From SHVO01 sp041906145 (GTDB taxonomy: Bacteria; Pseudomonadota; Alphaproteobacteria; Rhodospirillales; Rhodospirillaceae): a DNA stretch of 64,000 nt. The stretch lies in contig JAYRJU010000003.1 of the NCBI GenBank assembly GCA_041906145.1, forward strand, positions 434,001 through 498,000, in the 5' to 3' direction. Under the pieces are notes generated by a model. It had not been told where the DNA came from. It saw only the letters and a program-made list of their open reading frames with translations, and searched no databases. A program made the position numbers and the translations under genes. Positions 43,812 through 52,965 of this stretch are shown one piece after another (the first letter of the stretch is position 1; each line of letters opens with the position of its first letter).

Positions 43812-44838
43812 GTTTATCGACGGATATCTGCTGCCCGGGCTCTGGATCGTCGGCAAGATCCTGCTCTTCGCCGTGCCCGTGATGATTCTCATGGCATACG
43901 TGACGTACGCCGAACGCCGCATCATCGGCGCGATGCAGATGCGCAAGGGCCCGAACGTCGTGGGGCCTTTCGGTCTGCTGCAGCCGTTCGCCGACGCCAT
44001 CAAGCTGATGTTCAAGGAAACCGTGGTGCCGACGGGGTCGTCGCCTGTCGTGTTCTTCCTCGCGCCCATGATCACTTTTACCCTCGCGTTGCTCGCCTGG
44101 GCTGTGATCCCGGTTAATGACGGTTGGGTGATCTCGAACCTGAACGTCGGCGTTCTTTATCTCTTCGCCATTTCCTCGCTCGGCGTGTACGGCATCGTGA
44201 TGGCCGGTTGGGCCTCCAACAGCCGTTACGCCTTCCTGGGCGCGATGCGGTCGGCCGCGCAAATGGTGTCCTACGAAGTCTCCATCGGCCTTGTGATGAT
44301 CTCGGTGCTGCTCACCGCCGGCTCGCTGAATTTGAGCGAACTCGTCAACGCGCAGAAGGGCATGTGGTACTTCCTGCCGCACTTCCCGATGTTCATCCTG
44401 TTCTTCATCTCGGTGCTGGCGGAAACCAACCGTCACCCGTTCGATCTTCCGGAAGCTGAGTCCGAACTCGTCGCCGGCTTCATGACCGAATACTCGTCCA
44501 TGTCCTTCGCCCTGTTCTTCCTCGGCGAATACATGAACATGATCATGATGTCGGGCATGGTCTCGATCCTGTTCCTCGGCGGTTGGCTTGGTCCTCAGGA
44601 CATGCTGCCGGGTCTCTCGGTCCTCACGCCGGTCCTGGCGTGGGTGCCGGGCCTCGTCTGGTTTTTCCTGAAGATCTGCTTCTGCCTCTTCGTCTTCATC
44701 TGGGTGCGCGCGACTTTCCCGCGCTACCGTTACGACCAGCTCATGCGTCTCGGCTGGAAAGTCTTCCTGCCGTTTTCGCTGATCTGGTTGGTCCTTACGG
44801 CCGGCTTCCTCGTCTACTTCGACAAGTTGCCGCAGTAG
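43804..44838 (+). CDS. nuoH: NADH-quinone oxidoreductase subunit H
   Basis: Membrane subunit at the junction of arms, forming part of the quinone chamber; about eight helices over 344 aa. Signature YAERRIIGAMQMRKGPN, then ETNRHPFDLPEAESELVAGF and IWVRATFPRYRYDQLM, all conserved. Confidence 0.97.
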   Translation: MAEFIDGYLLPGLWIVGKILLFAVPVMILMAYVTYAERRIIGAMQMRKGPNVVGPFGLLQPFADAIKLMFKETVVPTGSSPVVFFLAPMITFTLALLAWAVIPVNDGWVISNLNVGVLYLFAISSLGVYGIVMAGWASNSRYAFLGAMRSAAQMVSYEVSIGLVMISVLLTAGSLNLSELVNAQKGMWYFLPHFPMFILFFISVLAETNRHPFDLPEAESELVAGFMTEYSSMSFALFFLGEYMNMIMMSGMVSILFLGGWLGPQDMLPGLSVLTPVLAWVPGLVWFFLKICFCLFVFIWVRATFPRYRYDQLMRLGWKVFLPFSLIWLVLTAGFLVYFDKLPQ

Positions 44839-44853
44839 GGGAGGGATTCCATC

Positions 44854-45339
44854 ATGGCAATCAACGCATCCGTCCGTACCGCCCTTCTCTGGGAACTCGT
44901 CACAGGCATGTGGCTGACGCTCAAGTACATGTTCGGGCCGAAGGTCACGCTGAACTACCCGTACGAGAAGGGCCCGCTGAGCCCGCGCTTCCGCGGTGAG
45001 CACGCGCTGCGCCGTTATCCGAACGGCGAAGAACGCTGCATCGCTTGCAAACTGTGCGAGGCTATTTGCCCGGCGCAGGCGATCACCATCGAAGCCGAAG
45101 CGCGCAGCGACGGCTCGCGCCGTACCATGCGCTACGACATCGACATGACCAAGTGCATCTACTGCGGCTTCTGCGAGGAAGCCTGCCCGGTGGATGCCAT
45201 CGTCGAAGGCCCGAACTTCGAGTTCGCGACCGAAACGCACGATGAGCTGCTCTACAACAAGGACAAACTGCTCGCGAACGGCGACCGCTGGGAGCCGGAG
45301 CTCGCGAAACGTCTGGAACTGAACGCGCCGTACCGGTAA
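44854..45339 (+). CDS. nuoI: NADH-quinone oxidoreductase subunit I
   Basis: The 23-kDa subunit with two [4Fe-4S] clusters (N6a, N6b). The two CxxCxxCxxxCP ligand sets are CIACKLCEAICPAQAI and CIYCGFCEEACPVDAI. 161 aa. It follows nuoH after 15 bp. The longer gap to nuoJ (94 bp) holds a possible micro-ORF. Confidence 0.97.
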   Translation: MAINASVRTALLWELVTGMWLTLKYMFGPKVTLNYPYEKGPLSPRFRGEHALRRYPNGEERCIACKLCEAICPAQAITIEAEARSDGSRRTMRYDIDMTKCIYCGFCEEACPVDAIVEGPNFEFATETHDELLYNKDKLLANGDRWEPELAKRLELNAPYR

Positions 45340-45389
45340 GCGCCCGAAAGGGCCGTGAACCGCGAACGTGGGGCGAGAGGGGATACCAA

Positions 45390-45437
45390 GTGGGATATAA
45401 AAATTTGAACCAGGAAAAGAAGGGCACGCGCGCATGA
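45390..45437 (+). CDS. Possible 15-aa leader ORF coupled to nuoJ
   Basis: GTG 45390, 6 nt after a strong ribosome site (GAGAGGGGA, 45375-45383), opens 15 codons (GYKNLNQEKKGTRA after the start) and stops at TGA 45435-45437, overlapping the nuoJ ATG (ATGA at 45434-45437). nuoJ has no other clear ribosome site nearer than GAAAAGAAGGG. It may be a translational leader. Uncertain. Confidence 0.3.
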   Translation: MGYKNLNQEKKGTRA

Positions 45438-46051
45438 TTATCGCCACGCTCGCCTTCTATCTTTTCGCCATCGTCGCGGTGATCTCCGCGCTGAACGTCA
45501 TCCTTCAGCGCAATCCCGTGCATTCGGTCCTGTGGCTGATCCTGACGTTCTTCAACGCCGCCGGGCTGTTTGTCCTTCTGGGCGCCGAGTTCGTCGCGAT
45601 GATCCTGGTGGTAGTCTATGTCGGCGCCGTCGCCGTGCTCTTCCTGTTCGTGGTGATGATGCTCGACATCAACATCACGCTCATCCGCGAAGGATTCCTT
45701 AAGTACTTCTGGGCCGGCGCCATCATCGGCGTCGTTCTGCTGGTCGAACTCGCGGTCGTGTTCGGCGGCTGGGCCATGTCGCCCGAAGCTGAATCCCTGC
45801 GCGTCGCGCCGGCGCCCGCGCCCGAAGCGCTCACGAACACCGAGGCGCTCGGCGCCCTGCTCTATACCCACTACGCCTACCTGTTCCAGGCCGCGGGCCT
45901 CGTGCTCCTGGTCGCCATGGTGGGCGCTATCGTCCTGACCCTGCGCCGCCGTCCGAATGTGCGTAAGCAGAAGATCCACGACCAGGTGAACCGCAACGTC
46001 GCGGATACGCTTGAAGTCGTGAAGGTCGAAGTCGGAAAGGGCGTGTCATGA
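45434..46051 (+). CDS. nuoJ: NADH-quinone oxidoreductase subunit J
   Basis: Membrane subunit of five helices; 205 aa. Helix three carries the conserved EFVAMILVVVYVGAVAVLFLFVVMMLDI. C-terminal basic tail after RRRPNVRKQK. The end overlaps or abuts nuoK. Confidence 0.95.
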   Translation: MIIATLAFYLFAIVAVISALNVILQRNPVHSVLWLILTFFNAAGLFVLLGAEFVAMILVVVYVGAVAVLFLFVVMMLDINITLIREGFLKYFWAGAIIGVVLLVELAVVFGGWAMSPEAESLRVAPAPAPEALTNTEALGALLYTHYAYLFQAAGLVLLVAMVGAIVLTLRRRPNVRKQKIHDQVNRNVADTLEVVKVEVGKGVS

Positions 46052-46065
46052 CACCGGAGACCGGT

Positions 46066-46374
46066 ATGGCTGTCGGCCTTTCCCATTATCTGACCGTCGC
46101 TGCGATCCTCTTCACGATCGGCATCTTCGGCATCTTCCTTAACCGGAAGAACCTCATCGTCATCATGATGTCCATCGAGCTGATGTTGCTCGCCGTGAAT
46201 ATCAACATGGTGGCGTTCTCCGCGTTCCTCAACGATCTCGTGGGCCAGATCTTTACGATGCTGGTGTTGACGGTCGCTGCGGCCGAGGCGGCCATCGGGC
46301 TCGCCATCGTCGTGGTGTTCTACCGTAACCGGCGGTCCATCGAAGTCGAAGACATCAACACCATGAAAGGCTAG
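46066..46374 (+). CDS. nuoK: NADH-quinone oxidoreductase subunit K
   Basis: Three-helix proton-channel subunit, 102 aa from ATG 46066 (MAVGLSHYLTVAAILF), which is the family's usual length, with GGAG at 46056-46059 upstream. An in-frame ATG at 46048 overlapping the nuoJ stop would add six residues. The conserved Glu of helix 2 in MMSIELMLLAVNIN is present. Confidence 0.95.
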   Translation: MAVGLSHYLTVAAILFTIGIFGIFLNRKNLIVIMMSIELMLLAVNINMVAFSAFLNDLVGQIFTMLVLTVAAAEAAIGLAIVVVFYRNRRSIEVEDINTMKG

Positions 46375-46384
46375 GGGTACTCTC

Positions 46385-48319
46385 GTGCTGTTGTACGCCT
46401 CCGTATTCCTGCCGCTTCTGGGCGCCGCCATCGCGGGCTTCTTTGGCCGCATCATCGGCGACCGCGCCTCCCAGATCGTCACCTGCGTGTGCGTCGGCCT
46501 CGCCGCGCTCTCGTCCATCCCGACTTTCATCGACGTGGCCTTGCATGGCCATGCGATCACCGCGCCGGTCCTGACCTGGCTCCAGTCCGGCACCTTCGAA
46601 GCCAACTGGGCGCTGCGTTACGACACGCTGTCGGCCACGATGGTCATGACGGTCACGATCATCTCGACCTTCATTCACGTCTATTCCGTCGGCTACATGT
46701 CGCACGACGACAGCCAGCCGCGTTTCATGGCCTACCTGTCGCTGTTCACGTTCGCGATGCTCATGCTCGTGACGGCCGACAATCTCGTCCAGTTGTTCTT
46801 CGGCTGGGAAGGGGTGGGCCTCGTCTCGTATCTGCTCATCGGTTTCTGGTTCAAGAAACCCTCGGCATCCGCAGCCGCCATCAAGGCGTTCGTCGTCAAC
46901 CGCGTGGGCGACTTCGGGTTCCTGCTCGGTATCTTCGCGATCTACTTCCTGTTCGACGCCGTCAACTTCGACGTCATCTTCGACGCCGTGTCGACCAAAG
47001 CCGACACGCGCGTGCACTTCTTCGGCATGGACCTGCATGCCCTGACCATCACCTGTTTGCTCCTGTTCGTGGGCGCGATGGGCAAGTCGGGCCAGCTCCT
47101 CCTGCACACATGGCTGCCGGACGCGATGGAAGGCCCGACGCCGGTCTCTGCGCTCATCCATGCCGCCACCATGGTCACCGCCGGTGTCTTCCTCGTCGCG
47201 CGTATGTCGCCGGTGTTCGAATACGCTCCGGACGCGCTCGCCGTCGTCACCTTCGTCGGCGCCTCGACCGCCTTCTTCGCCGCGACCATCGGCTGCGTGC
47301 AGAACGACATCAAGCGCATCATCGCTTTCTCGACGGTTTCGCAGCTTGGCTACATGTTCGCCGCCTGCGGTGTGTCGGCCTATCAGGCCGGCATCTTCCA
47401 CCTCGTCACGCACGCCTGGTTCAAGGCGCTCCTGTTCCTGGGCGCCGGTTCCGTGATCCACGCTATGAGCGACGAGCAGGACATCCGTAAGATGGGCGGC
47501 ATCTACCGTCTCATTCCGTTCACCTTCGCGGTGATGGTCATTGGGAACCTCGCGCTGACGGGTGTACCGCCGTTCGCCGGCTTCTTCTCCAAGGACATGG
47601 TGATCGAAGCCACCCATGGCGCGGGTACGGGCGTTGGCAATTACGCCTTCGGCCTCCTGATCATCGCGGCGTTCCTCACCTCCTTCTACTCGTGGCGCCT
47701 CACGTTCCTGACCTTCTTCGGCAAGCCGCGCGCCGATCACCACACGATGGAACACGTCCACGAGAGCCCGCTCATCATGACCATCCCGCTGGCCTGCCTC
47801 GCGTTTGGCGCGGTGTTCGCGGGTTACATCGGCTATGAGCACTTCGTCGGCGAAGCGCGCCCGGAATTCTGGCGTGAAGCCATCGCGCCGCTCGCGGCGC
47901 ACGATTCCATCGCCAAGGTGCACGAGCATCACCCGTCGTTCTTCATGAAGTGGCTGCCGTTGTTCGTGACCCTCGCGGGCTTCGGTCTCGCCTACCTCAT
48001 GTACATGCGTAAGCCGGAAATGCCGGCCCGCCTCGTGGCCGCGTTCCCGGGCGTCTACAAGTTCCTGCTCAACAAGTGGTACTTTGACGAACTCTACGAC
48101 TTCCTATTCGTGAAGAACGCGTTCCGCCTCGGCCGTATCTTCTGGAAGGGCGGGGACGCCGGCATCATTGACCGCTTCGGACCGGACGGCCTTTCGGCCC
48201 TCTCGGGGCGCATCGCCAAGCGTCTTGGCGTCGTGCAGACCGGATATCTCTACCACTACGCCTTCGCCATGATCGTCGGCATCGCCGTGATCGTGACGTG
48301 GTTCGTGATCGGACGGTAA
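46385..48319 (+). CDS. nuoL: NADH-quinone oxidoreductase subunit L
   Basis: Antiporter-like proton-pumping subunit at the distal end of the membrane arm; 644 aa, GTG start. Conserved FFGWEGVGLVSYLLIGFW, FVGAMGKSGQLLLHTWLPDAMEGPTPVSALIHAATMV, and the lateral C-terminal helix. The pumping Glu and Lys residues in these segments are present. Confidence 0.97.
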   Translation: MLLYASVFLPLLGAAIAGFFGRIIGDRASQIVTCVCVGLAALSSIPTFIDVALHGHAITAPVLTWLQSGTFEANWALRYDTLSATMVMTVTIISTFIHVYSVGYMSHDDSQPRFMAYLSLFTFAMLMLVTADNLVQLFFGWEGVGLVSYLLIGFWFKKPSASAAAIKAFVVNRVGDFGFLLGIFAIYFLFDAVNFDVIFDAVSTKADTRVHFFGMDLHALTITCLLLFVGAMGKSGQLLLHTWLPDAMEGPTPVSALIHAATMVTAGVFLVARMSPVFEYAPDALAVVTFVGASTAFFAATIGCVQNDIKRIIAFSTVSQLGYMFAACGVSAYQAGIFHLVTHAWFKALLFLGAGSVIHAMSDEQDIRKMGGIYRLIPFTFAVMVIGNLALTGVPPFAGFFSKDMVIEATHGAGTGVGNYAFGLLIIAAFLTSFYSWRLTFLTFFGKPRADHHTMEHVHESPLIMTIPLACLAFGAVFAGYIGYEHFVGEARPEFWREAIAPLAAHDSIAKVHEHHPSFFMKWLPLFVTLAGFGLAYLMYMRKPEMPARLVAAFPGVYKFLLNKWYFDELYDFLFVKNAFRLGRIFWKGGDAGIIDRFGPDGLSALSGRIAKRLGVVQTGYLYHYAFAMIVGIAVIVTWFVIGR

Positions 48320-48325
48320 GTAGCC

Positions 48326-49891
48326 ATGACCGCCTTATCCAACTTCATCACCGGCCTGCCGATCCTCTCGCTGGTCACTTTCCTGCCGCTCGTGGGCGCG
48401 CTGTTCCTGCTCTTCGTGCGCGGGGACGCCGAGGTCGTCGCGCGCCAGTCGCGCATGGTCGCCCTCTGGACCACGCTGATCGTCTTCTTCCTCTCGCTCT
48501 TCATCTGGATCGGCTTCGAGCCGGCCACGGCGGCGTTCCAGTTCGAGGAACGCGTCGATTGGCTGCCGCAGTACCGCATCGGCTACCACATGGGCGTGGA
48601 CGGCATCTCGATGCTGTTCGTGATCCTGTCGACCTTCCTGATGCCCATCTGCATCCTCGCCTCATGGGATGCCATCGAGAAGATGGTGCGCGAATACATG
48701 ATCGCGTTCCTGATCCTCGAGACCATGATGGTCGGCATGTTCTGCGCGCTGGACATGGTGCTCTTCTACGTCTTCTTCGAAGGCGTGCTGATCCCGATGT
48801 TCCTGATCATCGGGGTGTGGGGCGGCGGTCGCCGCGTCTATTCGGCCTTCAAGTTCTTCCTCTACACGCTGACCGGTTCGGTGCTGCTGTTGGTCGCGCT
48901 GCTAGCCATGTACTTCCAGGTCGGCACCACCGACATCCCGACCCTGATGGAAGCTAAGTTCGCGCGCGATATGCAGTATTGGCTGTGGCTCGGCATGTTC
49001 GCCTCCTTCGCCGTGAAGGTGCCGATGTGGCCTGTGCACACCTGGCTCCCGGACGCGCACGTCGACGCGCCGACCGCGGGCTCGGTCATCCTGGCCGGCG
49101 TGCTCCTGAAGATGGGCGGATACGGGTTCCTGCGGTTCTCGCTGCCGATGCTTCCCGAAGCCAGCGCCTACTTCACGCCGTTTGTCTTCACGCTGTCGAT
49201 CATCGCCATCGTTTACACGTCGCTGGTCGCGCTCGTGCAGGACGATATGAAGAAGCTCATCGCTTATTCATCCGTCGCGCACATGGGTTACGTGACCCTC
49301 GGCGTGTTCGGCGGTAACCAGCAGGCCATCGAAGGCGCGATCTTCCAGATGCTTTCGCACGGCGTCGTCTCCGGCGCGCTCTTCCTGTGCGTCGGCGTGG
49401 TCTACGACCGCCTGCACACCCGCGAAATCGGCCGTTACGGCGGTCTCGCCAACAATATGCCGAAGTACGCCTTCGCCTTCATGGTGTTCATGCTGGCCTC
49501 GGTGGGTCTGCCGGGCACGGCGGGCTTCGTCGGCGAATTCCTCGTGCTGACCGGGGTGTTCCAGATGAACACCTGGGCGGCCCTGTTCGCCGCCTCCGGC
49601 GTGATCCTCGGCGCGACCTACATGCTCTACCTCTATCGCCGCGTGATCTGGGGTGAGCTGACCAAGGCCGACGTGAAGGAAATGCTGGACCTCGACCGCC
49701 GCGAAATCGCGATCCTCGCGCCGATCGTCGTCATCACCATGTGGATGGGCGTTTATCCGCTGCCGTTCCTCGATGTGATGAGTGAGTCGGTCGCTGCGCT
49801 CGTGAACAATTATCAGGCTGCGTTGAAGGCGGCCGGCGAAACCCAGGTGGGCGGCCACCTGGGCGAGCAACTCGTCGCCTTCTTGCGCTAA
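48326..49891 (+). CDS. nuoM: NADH-quinone oxidoreductase subunit M
   Basis: Antiporter-like proton-pumping subunit; 521 aa with about 14 helices. FFEGVLIPMFLIIGVWGG, FAVKVPMWPVHTWLPDAHVDAPTAGSVILAGVLLK and the HMGYVTLG segment are conserved. ATG 48326, 6 bp after the nuoL stop. Confidence 0.97.
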   Translation: MTALSNFITGLPILSLVTFLPLVGALFLLFVRGDAEVVARQSRMVALWTTLIVFFLSLFIWIGFEPATAAFQFEERVDWLPQYRIGYHMGVDGISMLFVILSTFLMPICILASWDAIEKMVREYMIAFLILETMMVGMFCALDMVLFYVFFEGVLIPMFLIIGVWGGGRRVYSAFKFFLYTLTGSVLLLVALLAMYFQVGTTDIPTLMEAKFARDMQYWLWLGMFASFAVKVPMWPVHTWLPDAHVDAPTAGSVILAGVLLKMGGYGFLRFSLPMLPEASAYFTPFVFTLSIIAIVYTSLVALVQDDMKKLIAYSSVAHMGYVTLGVFGGNQQAIEGAIFQMLSHGVVSGALFLCVGVVYDRLHTREIGRYGGLANNMPKYAFAFMVFMLASVGLPGTAGFVGEFLVLTGVFQMNTWAALFAASGVILGATYMLYLYRRVIWGELTKADVKEMLDLDRREIAILAPIVVITMWMGVYPLPFLDVMSESVAALVNNYQAALKAAGETQVGGHLGEQLVAFLR

Positions 49892-49903
49892 AGGGCCATC
49901 CCG

Positions 49904-51343
49904 ATGACCTTCGAACTTGCATCAGTGACGCCGGCATTCCCCGAGATTTTCCTTGCTCTCTCTGGGATGCTGTTCTTGATGATCGGTGTCTTCCGCAAGG
50001 AAGATTCGACGCAACTCCTGTCGTGGCTGGGCGTCGCGGCCATGGCCGTCACCGGCTATCTGATCCTGCGTGGTCCGGACAGCGCTCTGACGTTCAACGG
50101 TCTGTTCATCGTCAACGGCTTCACCTCCTTCGCCAAGATCCTGGTGCTCATCGGCGCGGCCCTCACGCTGCTCATGATCAACAGCTGGGCGCAGACCGCC
50201 AAGACGGCGCGCTTCGAGCTTCCGGTGCTCGTGCTGTTCGCCACCCTCGGCATGATGATGATGGTCTCGGCCAACGACCTCATCTCGCTCTATCTCGGCC
50301 TCGAACTGCAAAGCTTGTCCCTGTACGTGCTCGCGGCCTATCAGCGCGATAACACCCGCTCGACCGAAGCCGGCGTGAAGTACTTCGTGCTCGGCGCCTT
50401 GGCGTCGGGTCTGCTGCTGTATGGCTCGTCGCTGGTGTACGGCTTCGGCGGCACCACGTCCTTCACCGGTCTCTCGGCCGCCATGCACGGCGGTGAAGCC
50501 CACCTCGGCGTCGTCATCGGCATCGTCTTCGTCATCTCCGGTCTCGCGTTCAAGGTTTCGGCGGTTCCGTTCCACATGTGGACCCCGGACGTCTACGAAG
50601 GCGCCCCGACCCCGATCACCGCCTTCTTCTCGGTCGGACCCAAGATCGCCGCGCTCTGCCTGTTCCTGCGCGTGCTCGTCGGCCCGTTCGCGCCCATGAT
50701 CGAGCAATGGCAGCAGGTCATCGTGTTGATCTCGATCCTGTCCATGCTGTGGGGCTCTTTCGCCGCCATCGCGCAGAAGAACGTCAAGCGCCTGATGGCC
50801 TACAGCTCCATCGGTCACGTCGGCTACGCGCTGATCGGCCTCGTGGTGGGCAACGAGGAGGGCGCGCGCGGCCTCCTGTTCTACCTGCTCATCTATCTGT
50901 TCATGAACATCGGCACCTTCGCCGTCATCCTCTCGATGCGCGTCAACGGCAAGTATGTCGAAGAGATCAGCGACCTATCGGGCCTCCAGAAGAATCATCC
51001 CGGCATGGCCATGGCCTTGGCGGCTCTGATGTTCTCCATGGCCGGTATCCCGCCGCTCGCGGGTTTCCTCGGCAAGTACTTCATCTTTGTCGCCGCCGTG
51101 AACGCCGGCTTCGTGCCGCTGGCCATCATCGGCCTTCTAGCGAGCGTCGTGGGCGCCTTCTATTACATCCGCATCATCAAGGTGATTTACTTCGATGAAG
51201 CCGGCGCGGCTTTCGACAAGCCCGATATGGTCAACAGCGCGATCATGGGCCTGTGTGCGGTCCTGATGCTCGTGTACTTCGTCGTGCCTTCGAAGCTCGT
51301 CGAAGGAGCCGAAGCCGCCGCCCGCGCGTTGTTCCTGGGCTAA
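49904..51343 (+). CDS. nuoN: NADH-quinone oxidoreductase subunit N
   Basis: Antiporter-like proton-pumping subunit; 479 aa. YLGLELQSLSLYVLAAYQRD, FKVSAVPFHMWTPDVYEGAPTPITAFFSVGPK and YSSIGHVGYALIG are conserved. The last nuo gene; birA follows after 31 bp, as in other alphaproteobacteria. Confidence 0.97.
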   Translation: MTFELASVTPAFPEIFLALSGMLFLMIGVFRKEDSTQLLSWLGVAAMAVTGYLILRGPDSALTFNGLFIVNGFTSFAKILVLIGAALTLLMINSWAQTAKTARFELPVLVLFATLGMMMMVSANDLISLYLGLELQSLSLYVLAAYQRDNTRSTEAGVKYFVLGALASGLLLYGSSLVYGFGGTTSFTGLSAAMHGGEAHLGVVIGIVFVISGLAFKVSAVPFHMWTPDVYEGAPTPITAFFSVGPKIAALCLFLRVLVGPFAPMIEQWQQVIVLISILSMLWGSFAAIAQKNVKRLMAYSSIGHVGYALIGLVVGNEEGARGLLFYLLIYLFMNIGTFAVILSMRVNGKYVEEISDLSGLQKNHPGMAMALAALMFSMAGIPPLAGFLGKYFIFVAAVNAGFVPLAIIGLLASVVGAFYYIRIIKVIYFDEAGAAFDKPDMVNSAIMGLCAVLMLVYFVVPSKLVEGAEAAARALFLG

Positions 51344-51374
51344 GCCTGCCGCTTCACCTTCCTAGGGTGGCGTT

Positions 51375-52169
51375 TTGACCTGGTTCACGGCCTCTAACCC
51401 ACCGCCCGAACCCCATCTGCCGTCCGGCTGGCGGACGATGGAGTTCGACGAACTCGACAGCACCAATGCCGCCCTGAAGCGCATAGCGGAGCAGGGGGGC
51501 GAGGTGGCCGAAGGCTTGCTCGTCTGGGCCAAAAGTCAGACCGGCGGCCGCGGCCGTTCCGGGCGCACGTGGCAGAGCCCGCCCGGCAACGTCTACGCTT
51601 CGTTCCTGATCGCCGCGCCCGAACCGGTTGGCACGGCGCCTCAAGTCGGCTTTCTTGCCGCGCTCGCGGTGCGCGACGCCATCCTCGATCTTCCGCGCCA
51701 CAACGCGCCGCCGCCGCCGCTGACCCTCAAATGGCCCAATGATGTGCTGACCGACGGCAAGAAAGTCTGCGGCATTCTGCCGGAGCTCACCACCGATCCT
51801 GATGGCCGCAGCTGGATCGTCCTCGGTATCGGCATCAATCTCATTCCCGTCGACGTTCCGGACGCGATGTATCCCGTCGCCGCGCTGTCCGACTACAAAG
51901 TCGATACACGCCCCGCCCATGCGCTCACCCTTGTCGGGCGCGAGCTCGGCAAGTGGCTCGACATCTGGCGCACCGGCGGCTTTTCAGTCGTGCGCGACGC
52001 CTGGAGCGCCGCCGGTCCGCAGACCGGCGCACCGCTTACCGTGCGGTTGCCCGAAGGCCCCGTATCGGGCGCCTTCGCCGGCCTCGATACCGACGGCGCC
52101 CTCTTGCTCGATACGCCTGCCGGCCGCCGCAAGCTGCTGGTCGGCGACGTCCTTTTCGGAGAAGCCTGA
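51375..52169 (+). CDS. birA: Biotin--[acetyl-CoA-carboxylase] ligase
   Basis: Attaches biotin to carboxylase subunits. The 264-aa catalytic-only enzyme lacks the N-terminal HTH repressor domain of E. coli BirA. It has the biotin-AMP loop TGGRGRSGRTWQSPPGN, LKWPNDV and GIGIN motifs. The TTG start at 51375 (AGGGTGG upstream) is likely; an ATG at 51438 is possible. The stop overlaps the coaX ATG (TGATG). Confidence 0.93.
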   Translation: MTWFTASNPPPEPHLPSGWRTMEFDELDSTNAALKRIAEQGGEVAEGLLVWAKSQTGGRGRSGRTWQSPPGNVYASFLIAAPEPVGTAPQVGFLAALAVRDAILDLPRHNAPPPPLTLKWPNDVLTDGKKVCGILPELTTDPDGRSWIVLGIGINLIPVDVPDAMYPVAALSDYKVDTRPAHALTLVGRELGKWLDIWRTGGFSVVRDAWSAAGPQTGAPLTVRLPEGPVSGAFAGLDTDGALLLDTPAGRRKLLVGDVLFGEA

Positions 52170-52942
52170 TGCTGCTCGCCATCGACTGCGGCAATACCAA
52201 CGTCGTTTTCGCTGTCTATGACTCCGATACGTTGCTCGGCCAATGGCGCGCCGCCACCAAGACCGACCGCACGTCCGACGAGTACGGCATTTGGCTGACG
52301 CAGCTCGTCGAACGCGACGGCATTAAAATCAGCGCCATCCGGCACGCCATCGTCGCCTCGGTGGTGCCGAGCAAGAACTTTGACCTCAAGCGCCTTTGCC
52401 AGAAGTATTTCAGCGTCGAGCCGAAATTCATCGGCGACGCCGACGTCGATCTTGGCCCCAAGCCGAAGGTCGACAATCCGAAAGAGGTCGGTGCCGACCG
52501 CGTGATCAACGCTGTCGCGGCCCACGCCACCTATGGCGGTCCCTTGATCGTCATCGACTTCGGCACCGCCACGACTTTCGACGTGGTCGATGAAAGCGGC
52601 GCCTATTGCGGCGGTTGCATCTCACCGGGCATCAACCTCTCCATGGAAGCGTTGCACATGGCCACCGCGCTTCTGCCGCGCCTCCAGGTGCGCAACCCCG
52701 GTCAGGCGCCTGTTGTCGGCACCAACACCGTCGCTCAGATGAACTCCGGCGTCTTCTGGGGGTACATAGGCCTGATCGAGGGCCTCGTCGCCCGCATCCA
52801 AACCGAGCGCGGCGGGAACTTGAAGGTTGTGGGTACCGGCGGTCTTGCACCGCTGTTCGCAGAAGCCACCAAAGTCATCCAACATATCGACGCCGATCTC
52901 ACCCTGCGCGGCCTTGTCGCCGTGCATAAGCGCAACTCGTGA
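52169..52942 (+). CDS. coaX: Type III pantothenate kinase
   Basis: First step of coenzyme A synthesis, potassium-dependent and feedback-resistant class. The 257-aa product opens with LLAIDCGNTNVVFAVYD (phosphate loop), then GADRVINAVAA and IDFGTATTFDVV. Overlaps birA by 1 nt and rnj starts within 25 bp. Confidence 0.95.
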   Translation: MLLAIDCGNTNVVFAVYDSDTLLGQWRAATKTDRTSDEYGIWLTQLVERDGIKISAIRHAIVASVVPSKNFDLKRLCQKYFSVEPKFIGDADVDLGPKPKVDNPKEVGADRVINAVAAHATYGGPLIVIDFGTATTFDVVDESGAYCGGCISPGINLSMEALHMATALLPRLQVRNPGQAPVVGTNTVAQMNSGVFWGYIGLIEGLVARIQTERGGNLKVVGTGGLAPLFAEATKVIQHIDADLTLRGLVAVHKRNS

Positions 52943-52965
52943 AAGCGCGCGGCGTTCAAAACAGA

